NCBI GenBank assembly: GCA_027297485.1
Contig: JAPUHZ010000385.1
Coordinates: 1 to 13,728 of the forward strand
Direction: 5' to 3'
Length of the DNA stretch: 13,728 nucleotides
Source: Deltaproteobacteria bacterium
GTDB taxonomy: Bacteria > Desulfobacterota_B > Binatia > UBA9968
The notes beneath the pieces are model-generated. The model saw only the letters and a program-made list of their open reading frames with translations, had not been told where the DNA came from and made no database searches. Position numbers and translations under genes: made by a program. Every line of letters starts with the position of its first letter. Within the stretch, counting starts at the first letter, position 1. This document shows, in pieces, positions 1-6,794 of this stretch.

Positions 1-61
1 AAACGCTTAGAGAGGGAAGTTAAAACTTACGCTGCTTAAAAAATCTTGGTGAACTGGAGGG

Positions 62-184
62 ATGATGAGGGGTCTTACCCATGCCGTCACCAACGCCATA
101 GCTCGAGCCACCGGCGTCCGCATCAAAGACCTTCCCCTCACGCCTGAGCGCGTCTGGCGTGCCCTAAAAGAAAAGAAAAAATAA
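62..184 (+). pseudogene. C-terminal remnant of a xanthine dehydrogenase/aldehyde oxidase-type molybdoenzyme large subunit
   Basis: The reading frame ending in TAA at 182-184 encodes 40 residues. It contains the stretch TNAIARATGVRIKDLPLTPE followed by RVW, which is the typical last segment of molybdopterin-binding large subunits of the xanthine dehydrogenase/CoxL family. Members of that family run to about 700-1000 residues, so only the extreme tail is present. In the same frame there are stops at 8-10 and 50-52, so the enzyme does not continue upstream in frame; a frameshift or deletion has cut it. The two ATGs at 62 and 65 have a GGAGG-like sequence just before them (56-60), so a short peptide could be translated, but I read it as a relic. 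The basic tail (KEKKK) is tolerable for a C-terminus. The assignment rests on family recognition from a short segment. Confidence 0.5.
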
Positions 185-224
185 CCCGCCTGTTTATCCC
201 ATCTCATTTCCTACCAAAAAAATC

Positions 225-252
225 TTGCCAGATTCTAGGATGAGAGTAATAT
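225..252 (+). promoter_or_regulatory. Candidate sigma70-type promoter upstream of the nucleoside phosphorylase-like gene
   Basis: TTGCCA at 225-230 and TAATAT at 247-252 are separated by 16 bases, close to the housekeeping -35/-10 arrangement. An alternative -10, TATAAC at 250-255, would give a 19-base spacer. Transcription from here would leave a leader of about 95 bases before the ATG at 355. This is judged only by eye. Confidence 0.4.
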
Positions 253-354
253 AACGCAAAAGGCCATTTTTATGTCCTGAGGAGCTAATCCAAGGATGGT
301 TGTAATTGCTGAACAGCATACTCACTAGTTAGATAACCAAGGAGGATCGTCTTT

Positions 355-1128
355 ATGCTCAAAGAACTTGGCAAAGCCGACTGGATGCGGATGTTGAACA
401 TCCCTGCATCCAGAATTCCGACCGTCTTGATCTTGCGTGCCACTCGCAATCTACAGTCACAGTACGAGACGGCGCAAAACTATTTTTCCAATATTCTGGA
501 AGTGAATGCCCCCAATGGTCTCATTGGGTACGTCTTCATCGGTGACTTAGATAATCGGTCGCTTGGCTTCGCTTGCGTTTACGGCGCGCCGATGACGGCA
601 GAGATTGTTCATATTTTCGGAGTGCTCGGGGCCCGCGCGGTCATTCAAACGGGCAGCTGCACAGCGCTTGCGGACGAGTTGGTCGCAGGAGATCTGTTCG
701 TTCCCACTGAGGCCTTTTGTGGGGAAGGCGCCGCTCGGTACTACAAGGCCGATGGTCAGAAAGTGACCGCCTCGCTTGGTCTGCTTGGTGAGGATACGTT
801 CGCGCGGTTTGGGGTAGAGCCTCTGTGGAGGGGGGCGATCTATACAACAGCAGCGCTTTTGGCGGAAGGTAAAGCGGATCTGGAGAGATGGCACCAGCAA
901 GGGTTCTCTGCCGTCGACATGGAAACAGCTACTACCTTTGCGGTGGCCGAATACTTTGGGATGGAGCGTATATCGATTCTCTGTGTGTTCGACAACCCGC
1001 GACGACAAGAACACTCGCTGTTGAGCGACGTGGATAAGGATGCAAGACGGGAGCGCTCGAACGGAGCCGCCCGCGACCTGGCCTTGGCCATGGCCATTGA
1101 GATCGACGCAAAACACCAGAAGAAGTAA
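355..1128 (+). CDS. Nucleoside phosphorylase-family protein (PNP/UDP phosphorylase fold), atypical N-terminus
   Basis: This 257-residue cytosolic protein resembles purine-nucleoside/uridine phosphorylases, which split nucleosides with phosphate into base and ribose-1-phosphate. The recognisable parts are the central block at residues 76-104 (YGAPM, then a helix leading to VIQTGSCTAL) and the block at 187-203 (AVDMETATTFAVAEYFGM). Met189-Glu190 in the second block correspond to the ribose-binding Met-Glu pair of the family. The length fits the family. The usual N-terminal GDPxR phosphate loop is not visible: residues 21-31 read IPTVLILRATR instead, so phosphorolysis is uncertain and a hydrolase or binding role is possible. 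The start is well supported by AAGGAGG at 339-345, nine bases before ATG. No operon partner is evident; the next gene begins 174 bases later. The exact substrate cannot be assigned. Confidence 0.8.
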   Translation: MLKELGKADWMRMLNIPASRIPTVLILRATRNLQSQYETAQNYFSNILEVNAPNGLIGYVFIGDLDNRSLGFACVYGAPMTAEIVHIFGVLGARAVIQTGSCTALADELVAGDLFVPTEAFCGEGAARYYKADGQKVTASLGLLGEDTFARFGVEPLWRGAIYTTAALLAEGKADLERWHQQGFSAVDMETATTFAVAEYFGMERISILCVFDNPRRQEHSLLSDVDKDARRERSNGAARDLALAMAIEIDAKHQKK

Positions 1129-1302
1129 AGAAAAGATCCTAAGCCCAGGTCTGATAAGTTTCGAGCTTTGAGTTTAAAGTTTAGGGTTGAATCGACACCC
1201 GAAACTCGGAATCCGAGACCGTGAAAGCCCTGGAATAGCTCTTTCCAACTGTCTGGCCAAGATTTGACCCTAACTCTTCCAGATTTCACTTCCTAAAAAG
1301 TT

Positions 1303-2067
1303 ATGAGACCTCGTTGCTTTTCTCTCATTACGACGTTCCTGTTTATTTTCGTATTGAGGGTTGGCTGCTTAGCAGGTGGCTTGGAACGGTTGGATAAGGA
1401 AGGTGCTGCTCTGTACGCCGAATATACAGGGCTAAAACAAGCGCCCACCGTCGAGAAACTGGTGAATTTTGACAGGAAGCTAAGAGAGCTTGTTGAAAAT
1501 CTACCTGGGGATATTGATGATGAAACTCGAAACGAGCATTGGAAGCAAATATATGATGAGATGGGCCTTCAGCTCGGTCACTACGGAGGCATTTTGTACA
1601 GTGAGAGATGGCTAAGAGAGGCTCATAAGTTGGATCCCCATTCCGCGCTTCGAGGATATACCCTATTCTCTGAGATACTCGGCGAAAGAACAAACCATCG
1701 GTTAGGCGAAATGCCGAACCTTGAGATCGCCCACAAATATGAAAAGGAATTTCCAGATGGACCGTTTATCGAAGAAGTATGGAGTATTCTCGGAGGGTTT
1801 TTCAAAGACCTGTTTATGGTTCTCGAACTCGGGCCGGAGAGATCGGTCTACAAATGGGAGTGTTATCGAGGTTTCATTTCAGAACTTCCTCTTAAGGAAC
1901 AGAAAGAGAATGCAAGAAAGAAGGCTCTCTGGTACTACGAGGCCATTGTGACACGAAACCCACAAAGGATAGAGGCTTCAGAGATAAAAAGGACAATTGA
2001 GAAAATTCGGAATTTTGGCCTTGTCGATCACGGATATTCTGGCCCATGGAGTTTTTGTGCGGATTGA
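1303..2067 (+). CDS. Unrecognised secreted helical protein with TPR-like segments
   Basis: I do not recognise a family for these 254 residues. The first 25 look like a signal peptide: a basic start (MRPRC), a hydrophobic core at 7-20, and a possible signal peptidase I site after Ala24. Cys22 is preceded by R-V-G, which is a poor lipobox, so a lipoprotein is unlikely. The mature part is charged and helical. Two segments resemble tetratricopeptide helices, around 103-116 (WLREAHKLDPHSAL) and 209-221 (LWYYEAIVTRNPQ), consistent with a periplasmic TPR-like scaffold. Two further cysteines lie at 187 and 252. The ATG at 1303 has no clear ribosome site, so the exact start is weak, although the signal peptide beginning there supports it. 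It shows no link to the biotin genes downstream beyond its orientation. Confidence 0.65.
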   Translation: MRPRCFSLITTFLFIFVLRVGCLAGGLERLDKEGAALYAEYTGLKQAPTVEKLVNFDRKLRELVENLPGDIDDETRNEHWKQIYDEMGLQLGHYGGILYSERWLREAHKLDPHSALRGYTLFSEILGERTNHRLGEMPNLEIAHKYEKEFPDGPFIEEVWSILGGFFKDLFMVLELGPERSVYKWECYRGFISELPLKEQKENARKKALWYYEAIVTRNPQRIEASEIKRTIEKIRNFGLVDHGYSGPWSFCAD

Positions 2068-2222
2068 GTTAGTCAGTAGTCGGTCAAGGTCAGAACTTGT
2101 ATTATGTGATTTAAGCGGTTAGTCGTTAAGGGCAGGGGATCAGAGAGAGAATGGACCAAAGTTCAAATCATGGCACATCCGAAATCTAACCCTAATTCCC
2201 GTGGGACATGGAAGGTGAGTGA

Positions 2223-2756
2223 ATGGTTAAGGAATTAACCGAGGACGATGTTCTTCAAATACTGGACCTTATAGAAAAGTCTCATTTTGACTTCTTGCAA
2301 CTCGAATTGGGAGACCTGAAGCTGACGGTCAGCAAAGGGGGAGGAGTGCCATTTCCCAGGGATCAGGCCAGCCCTGAGATTTCATCCGATCCTGGGACTT
2401 CGGGCACAACCAAGGACGAAGGGGGCGAAACCGAAGGGAGTCAGAGTGAAGGAAACCCCGAGCCTAGAGGGGCAAGTCCCGAAGTTGCTGTCGTCGAGGG
2501 AGACACTCATCTGATCACCGCGCCGATGGTTGGAACCATCTATTTGACCCCGGAGCCAGGGGCGCGGCCTTATGTAGAGGTGGCTCAGCTTGTGGATGAG
2601 GACACCACAGTGGGGCTGATAGAGGTTATGAAAGTGTTTACTGCAGTCACTTCAAGGGTTCGGGGAATAATCGCAGAGGTCTGCGTTCAAAATGATCAGT
2701 TCGTGGAGTTTGGCCAGATACTCTTCCGGGTCAAACCGGAGCAGGTTGTGCCTTAA
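2223..2756 (+). CDS. Biotin carboxyl carrier protein (AccB-like)
   Basis: This 177-residue carrier holds the biotin that shuttles carboxyl groups between biotin carboxylase and the carboxyltransferases. Residues 1-38 match the AccB-type N-terminal helix-strand segment (ILDLIEKSHFDFLQLELGD). Residues 39-95 are a flexible, Gly/Glu/Pro/Ser-rich linker. Residues 97-172 form the biotinyl domain (ITAPMVGTIYLTPEPG), with the target site EVMKVF placing biotin on Lys137. The C-terminal half-barrel has the expected VEFGQILFRV. The start is supported by GGAAGGTGAG just upstream. It is the only biotin carrier in the window and heads the run that continues into CT1, so it probably serves both carboxyltransferases. 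AccB of acetyl-CoA carboxylase is the nearest named relative, but no AccA or AccD partner is present, so I do not give it the symbol accB. Confidence 0.92.
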   Translation: MVKELTEDDVLQILDLIEKSHFDFLQLELGDLKLTVSKGGGVPFPRDQASPEISSDPGTSGTTKDEGGETEGSQSEGNPEPRGASPEVAVVEGDTHLITAPMVGTIYLTPEPGARPYVEVAQLVDEDTTVGLIEVMKVFTAVTSRVRGIIAEVCVQNDQFVEFGQILFRVKPEQVVP

Positions 2757-2798
2757 AACGAAGGTTGTGAGTAGAATATTAGGAGACCCCGCGGTCGA

Positions 2799-2804
2799 TA
2801 TAAT
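2799..2804 (+). promoter_or_regulatory. Possible internal promoter (-10 box) ahead of CT1
   Basis: A perfect TATAAT lies 31 bases before the CT1 start, in the 78-base gap after the biotin carrier gene. No good -35 box stands at 16-18 bases upstream (the sequence there is AT-rich, ATATTA-like), so only an extended or activator-dependent promoter is possible. The GGGGCCCC palindrome at 2817-2824 sits between it and the start codon. Confidence 0.25.
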
Positions 2805-2834
2805 TTGATTTCTTAGGGGCCCCCAAAAGCTTCG

Positions 2835-4328
2835 ATGGATGAAATTCGGTTCGTAGATACCACGCTTCGGGATGGGCAGCAAAGCCTGTGGGCTGAGGGT
2901 ATGAGGACAGGTATGATGCTTGCCGTCGCGGATCAAATAGACCGAGCGGGCTTTGAAGCCGTCGAGCTGATTTCCGGTTCTCATCTCAAGAAAAGTGTGC
3001 GTGAGTTGAAGGAGGATCCGTGGGAGCGGATTCGGCTTATGGCAAAGAGAATGAAGCGAACGCCCCTCCGGTTGATTGCGGGCCGGTTCAATGCTTTTGC
3101 GGTGACGCCACATTCGATGTATCGGCTTTTTATGGAGCGCATGGCAGCCAACGGGATGCGGCAAGCGCGGATTTCAGAGGAGTGGAACCAACTGCCTGGG
3201 TGGCAGCGGAAGGTGCAGGTCGCCCGGAAGGTGGGGCTAGAGCCCATTGTCAATTTGATCTATTCGGTGTCCCCGAAGCATACCGATCAGTATTATGCTG
3301 AGAAGGCTCGCGAGGCGGCTACGTTGGATGTCTTTCGCCTTTGTCTTAAGGATCCTGGTGGGCTGTTAACACCGGAGCGGGTGCGCACTTTGGTGCCTGT
3401 GATCTTTCAGAACATTGGTGGGATACCGCTTGAGCTCCACACCCACTGTACGACGGGCCTGGGGTCATTGTGTTGTTTGGAAGCGGTCAAGCTTGGAGTG
3501 CGGACGGTCAATGTGGCTATTCCGCCATTGGCCGATGCCTCGTCCAATCCCTCGGTGTTCAACGTAGTGAAGAACCTACGTGCCTTGGGGTATGCACCGG
3601 CGGTGAATGAGGGAGTCCTAAGGCCTGTGACGGAATATTTTACCACTATTGCGAAGCGGGAGGGATTCCCCATTGGAGGTCCTGTAGAGTACGACTACGC
3701 GCAATACTTGCATCAAGTCCCTGGGGGAATGATTTCGAATCTGCGTCACCAGCTGCGGACGGTACGAATGGAGGGGCGGTTGGAGGAGACTTTGGAAGAG
3801 GTGGCTCGTGTGCGTGCGGAGTTCGGCTATCCGATTATGGTAACGCCTCTTTCTCAGTTTGTGGGCAGTCAGGCAGCCATTAATGTGATTGTCGGGGAGC
3901 GGTACAAGGAGGTCACCGATCAGGTGATTCACTACGCCTTGGGGCGGTGGGGTGGTGAGGAAGCGATAACGTCTATGGATCCGGAGGTGAGAGACAAAAT
4001 TTTAGGTCGGCCTCGGGCAAAGGAGCTTGCGGGTTGGGAGCCTCCGGAACCGTCCGTTGAGGAGGTAAGGCGCAAAATGGGGGGGTCCGGAGTATCGGAT
4101 GAGGAGTTGTTGCTTCGGTGGATCGTGAGTGAGCAGGAGATTTCGGCTATGAGGGCGGCGGGTCCACCGAAGGAGTATCTGGGCGCCTGTCATCCTTTGG
4201 TGAGGCTTGTGGAGGAGCTCAGCAAGCGGACCGATTGTAGCCGTATCCATGTGCAGAAACGAGGTCTGTCGATAACCTTAGAAAAAAGGAAAGAGGAGGT
4301 TTTGCCGCATGGAAGTCAAAGCCATTGA
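2835..4328 (+). CDS. DRE-TIM biotin-dependent carboxyltransferase subunit, paralog 1 (CT1)
   Basis: This 497-residue protein belongs to the carboxyltransferase group of oxaloacetate decarboxylase alpha, the pyruvate carboxylase B part and 5S transcarboxylase. It would move CO2 between carboxybiotin and an organic acid. The TIM barrel (about 1-290) shows DTTLRDGQQS at 8-17 with metal ligand Asp13, the carbamylation lysine Lys172 in LKDPGG, and metal ligands His202 and His204 in LHTHCTTG. The conserved carboxylase domain (PYC_OADA type, about 290-375) has HQVPGGMISNLRHQLR and PIMVTPLSQFVGSQAAINVI. The usual DAHQS, GGATFD, LLRGQN and RxFDAxND motifs are replaced by DGQQS, SGSHLK, IAGRFN and RISEEWN, so the acceptor is probably not pyruvate or oxaloacetate. 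There is no fused biotin domain; the separate carrier upstream fills that role. The start is fixed by gap-free alignment with CT2, although its ribosome site is weak. The end overlaps the amidohydrolase gene. Confidence 0.88.
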   Translation: MDEIRFVDTTLRDGQQSLWAEGMRTGMMLAVADQIDRAGFEAVELISGSHLKKSVRELKEDPWERIRLMAKRMKRTPLRLIAGRFNAFAVTPHSMYRLFMERMAANGMRQARISEEWNQLPGWQRKVQVARKVGLEPIVNLIYSVSPKHTDQYYAEKAREAATLDVFRLCLKDPGGLLTPERVRTLVPVIFQNIGGIPLELHTHCTTGLGSLCCLEAVKLGVRTVNVAIPPLADASSNPSVFNVVKNLRALGYAPAVNEGVLRPVTEYFTTIAKREGFPIGGPVEYDYAQYLHQVPGGMISNLRHQLRTVRMEGRLEETLEEVARVRAEFGYPIMVTPLSQFVGSQAAINVIVGERYKEVTDQVIHYALGRWGGEEAITSMDPEVRDKILGRPRAKELAGWEPPEPSVEEVRRKMGGSGVSDEELLLRWIVSEQEISAMRAAGPPKEYLGACHPLVRLVEELSKRTDCSRIHVQKRGLSITLEKRKEEVLPHGSQSH

Positions 4329-5166
4329 CGTACACGTTCATCTCTGTGATGAGCTCACATTAAAATCCAAGGGGGCTAGAGTGCAGCAGATGGCGCGCTA
4401 TTTTAAAAGGGAGCGTAAGCCCGTCTCGATTGATGAAATGGCGGACCAATACCGCCAACGGAAGATGATGGCCGTGATCATGAACACGACCGACGTCAGC
4501 GTGACAGGCCTTACCCCTGTGCCCAATGATCATATCGCCGAGGGGGTGCGTAAGCATCCGGACGTCTTTCTCGGCTTCGGGATTGTCGATCCCTGGCACG
4601 GCAAGACTGCCTTACAGGAGATCCGGCGCTGTAAGGAGGAGTTGGGACTGCACGGCATTGGGGAGTTCAACCCGGCCCGGCAGCATTTCTTTCCCAACGA
4701 CCCGCGGTTTTATCCCCTCTGGGAAGAGACTCAGCGGTTGGGTCTACCTATCCTGTTCCATAGCGGGATGGCCGCGGCGGGTGCCGGGACACCCGGGGGT
4801 ATGGGGATCAAGCTCAAATATAGCCAGCCTATTTATCTGGACGATGTAGCAGCTGATTTTCCCGAGCTTAAAATTATCTCAGCACATCCATCTTGGCCCT
4901 GGCAGGAAGAAAGCCTTGCCATTGCCCGGCACAAGAGCAATTTTTTTATCGACCTGTCCGGATGGGCCCCCAAGTACTTCCCTAAGGAGCTGGTGCAACA
5001 CGTCAACTCACTGCTTCAGGACAAGGTGATGTTTGGCTCCGATTGGCCGGCGCTCAGCGTGGAACGGTGGATGGAAGAATTCGAAAAGATCGATTTCAAG
5101 CCGGAGGTGCGGCAAAAAATTCTATTGGAGAACGCCAAAAAGTTCTTCGGGCTGAACCTCACCTGA
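4309..5166 (+). CDS. Amidohydrolase-2 family metal-dependent hydrolase or decarboxylase
   Basis: This 285-residue TIM-barrel protein belongs to the amidohydrolase-related group that includes ACMSD, gamma-resorcylate decarboxylase and several lactonases. The metal-site residues are visible: His9 and His11 (DVHVH), His151 (LFHSG), His193 (SAHPSWPW) and Asp245 (MFGSDWP). Its length is normal for the family and it has no signal peptide, so it is cytosolic. It overlaps the last 20 bases of CT1 in another frame and has its own AGGAGG about ten bases before the ATG, so translation is probably coupled to CT1. That places it in the same pathway. By family it could decarboxylate a product of the carboxylases or open a lactone or cyclic amide; the sequence does not distinguish these. 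Confidence 0.87.
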   Translation: MEVKAIDVHVHLCDELTLKSKGARVQQMARYFKRERKPVSIDEMADQYRQRKMMAVIMNTTDVSVTGLTPVPNDHIAEGVRKHPDVFLGFGIVDPWHGKTALQEIRRCKEELGLHGIGEFNPARQHFFPNDPRFYPLWEETQRLGLPILFHSGMAAAGAGTPGGMGIKLKYSQPIYLDDVAADFPELKIISAHPSWPWQEESLAIARHKSNFFIDLSGWAPKYFPKELVQHVNSLLQDKVMFGSDWPALSVERWMEEFEKIDFKPEVRQKILLENAKKFFGLNLT

Positions 5167-5206
5167 GACCGGAGGAACCTTCGTAAGCCGGAAAGGAAGT
5201 GGCACC

Positions 5207-6385
5207 ATGGCAGGACCTTTGAACAATCTCAGGGTATTGGAAATGGCGAATGTGATCAGCGGGCCGTATGCCGGAATGTTGTTGGCGGACCTTGGGGCGG
5301 AAGTGATCAAGGTAGAGATGCCCGGCAGCGGCGATTACTTCCGACTGTGGGATGGCAAAGAGGGAACGGTACGGCCATCTTTCGCCGGGTACAACCGAGG
5401 AAAGAAGAGTGTCACCATCAACGTTCAAGTCGAGAGCGGCCGCAAGGCGTATTTGCGCTTGGCCTCCAAGGTGGATGTGATACTGGAAAATTTTCGGCCC
5501 GGGACTCTGGAGCGGTTCGGTGTAGGCTACGATGCGGTTCACGATATAAATCCGAATGTCATTTACTGTTCGCTTACGGGAATGGGTTCCACGGGTCCGT
5601 ACAGTCATCGTCCCACTTATGATGCCATCGCTCAGGCCATGAGCGGGTTGTGGAGTCAGTTAACCGACATGAGCAATCCCGAACCGGTGGGTCCTCCTAT
5701 AAGTGATCAGTTAGCCGGTATTTTTGCGGCCTACGGTGTCTTGGCTGCATTGCTGTCCAGGTCCTTAGGGGGACGGGGGCAAAAATTGGAGGTCAGCATG
5801 TTAGGGGCGGGATTGGCGTTCCAATCCACATCGGTAGCGGAATATCTAAACCAGGGAGTAATCGCAGACAAACTATCGCGCGCCCATCGCTCCCAATCCT
5901 ATGCCTTTGTGGCTTCCGATGGCTTGCCTTTCGCCGTTCATCTTTCGACACCACAGAAATTCTGGCAAGGGCTTGCCGAGACGGCGGGACGACCCGAGCT
6001 TGTGAAAGATCCTCGATTCGTAAGAAAGGCAGACCGAATTAAGAATTATGACGTGCTCCGTGACATCCTTGCGGGAATTTTTCGGACGCGATCCCGAGCG
6101 GAATGGCTTGCCAAGCTGGAGGAGCATGATGTTCCGGCGGGACCGATCTACAATGTGGGGGAGGCCCTCGAAGACCCACAGGTTCAGCATCTCGGCATGA
6201 CCAAAACCTTTGGTAAGGGAGAACGAGCGCTCAAGCTCCTTGGGTTTCCGGTCGCTTTTGGCACTACGCCCTGCCAGCCAGATTTGCCGGTCCCTTATGT
6301 GGGTGAACACAGTGAGGTCGTCTTTGGAGAACTCGGGTACAGCGCGGCGGACCTCGCCCGCATGAAGGGGGAGGGGGCGATCTAA
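5207..6385 (+). CDS. Class III (CaiB/BaiF) acyl-CoA transferase
   Basis: This 392-residue enzyme is of normal length for family III CoA-transferases, which pass CoA from a donor thioester to a free carboxylate through an aspartyl-CoA anhydride. The N-terminus LRVLEMANVISGPYAGMLL, the motif LADLGAEVIKVE at 26-37, the segment ENFRPGTLERFG at 94-105 and CSLTGMGSTGPY at 121-132 are typical. The catalytic Asp is most likely Asp167 in ISDQLAG. The start has AAGGAAG about ten bases upstream. It follows the amidohydrolase by 40 bases, so the carrier, CT1, amidohydrolase and CoA-transferase genes look like one operon. Its likely role is to activate or recycle a carboxylic acid of that pathway. Substrates of this family cannot be read from sequence. 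Confidence 0.93.
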   Translation: MAGPLNNLRVLEMANVISGPYAGMLLADLGAEVIKVEMPGSGDYFRLWDGKEGTVRPSFAGYNRGKKSVTINVQVESGRKAYLRLASKVDVILENFRPGTLERFGVGYDAVHDINPNVIYCSLTGMGSTGPYSHRPTYDAIAQAMSGLWSQLTDMSNPEPVGPPISDQLAGIFAAYGVLAALLSRSLGGRGQKLEVSMLGAGLAFQSTSVAEYLNQGVIADKLSRAHRSQSYAFVASDGLPFAVHLSTPQKFWQGLAETAGRPELVKDPRFVRKADRIKNYDVLRDILAGIFRTRSRAEWLAKLEEHDVPAGPIYNVGEALEDPQVQHLGMTKTFGKGERALKLLGFPVAFGTTPCQPDLPVPYVGEHSEVVFGELGYSAADLARMKGEGAI

Positions 6386-6794
6386 ACCGCATCATTCATC
6401 GTTCTTAGGGGCGAGCCCTTCCGGTCGAGGGCAAGGCTTCGACTGAACTCCCCTCGGCCTGAGCTCGGGACGAAGCCAGCCGAACGTCTAAGTCTCTGCC
6501 TTGACCCTTCGATTCAACTCAGGGGCATAGTGAGATTGTCGAACTATGAGGAAGCCTTCGAACTGCAGAACCGGAGCGAACTGCGGGGGAAAAGTTTGAA
6601 GCTAGCACCAGACACGTCATTGGACTTCTAGTCTCAGGTGCTCTCGCCCGTCATGGCTCACCTCCCCGATCGACGCTATGTCATGGTTTTTCCTAGTCTC
6701 ATGAATATTGCGGGCTAATTGTTGGTTAGGTGTCTTTTACTTTCAAAGAAAACTCGGGGGCGATTTTCCAGAGCATACAGGAAGGGAGATCAGG
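6386..6794. other. 409-base gap with extragenic repeat-like sequence
   Basis: No gene is supported here. Two related 14-base words occur in direct orientation, CTTCGACTGAACTC (6437-6450) and CTTCGATTCAACTC (6507-6520). This is the style of dispersed extragenic elements seen between genes in many environmental genomes. GGCTTCG at 6435-6441 can pair with CGAAGCC at 6471-6477 to form an imperfect hairpin. There is no T-run after it, so it is not a standard terminator. An upstream TTG at 6708 in frame with the biotin carboxylase has no ribosome site and lies in this non-coding stretch. The gap separates the carrier/CT1/amidohydrolase/CoA-transferase run from the biotin carboxylase/CT2 pair, so a separate promoter is likely, but I see no convincing one. 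Confidence 0.45.

Noticed and set aside
547..1116. A long minus-strand reading frame opposite the phosphorylase-like gene
   Set aside because: It is a shadow of a well-supported plus-strand gene, with no domain signal and no ribosome site.
2817..2824. GGGGCCCC palindrome as a terminator before CT1
   Set aside because: The stem is only four base pairs with no loop and no T-run.
2835..4328. CT1 as an ordinary oxaloacetate decarboxylase alpha subunit
   Set aside because: It lacks the fused biotin domain, the DAHQS, GGATFD and LLRGQN motifs, and the beta and gamma membrane partners.
6708..6794. A 29-residue N-terminal extension of the biotin carboxylase from a TTG
   Set aside because: There is no ribosome site, the residues are unlike any biotin carboxylase N-terminus, and a well-placed ATG with GGGAG lies at 6795.
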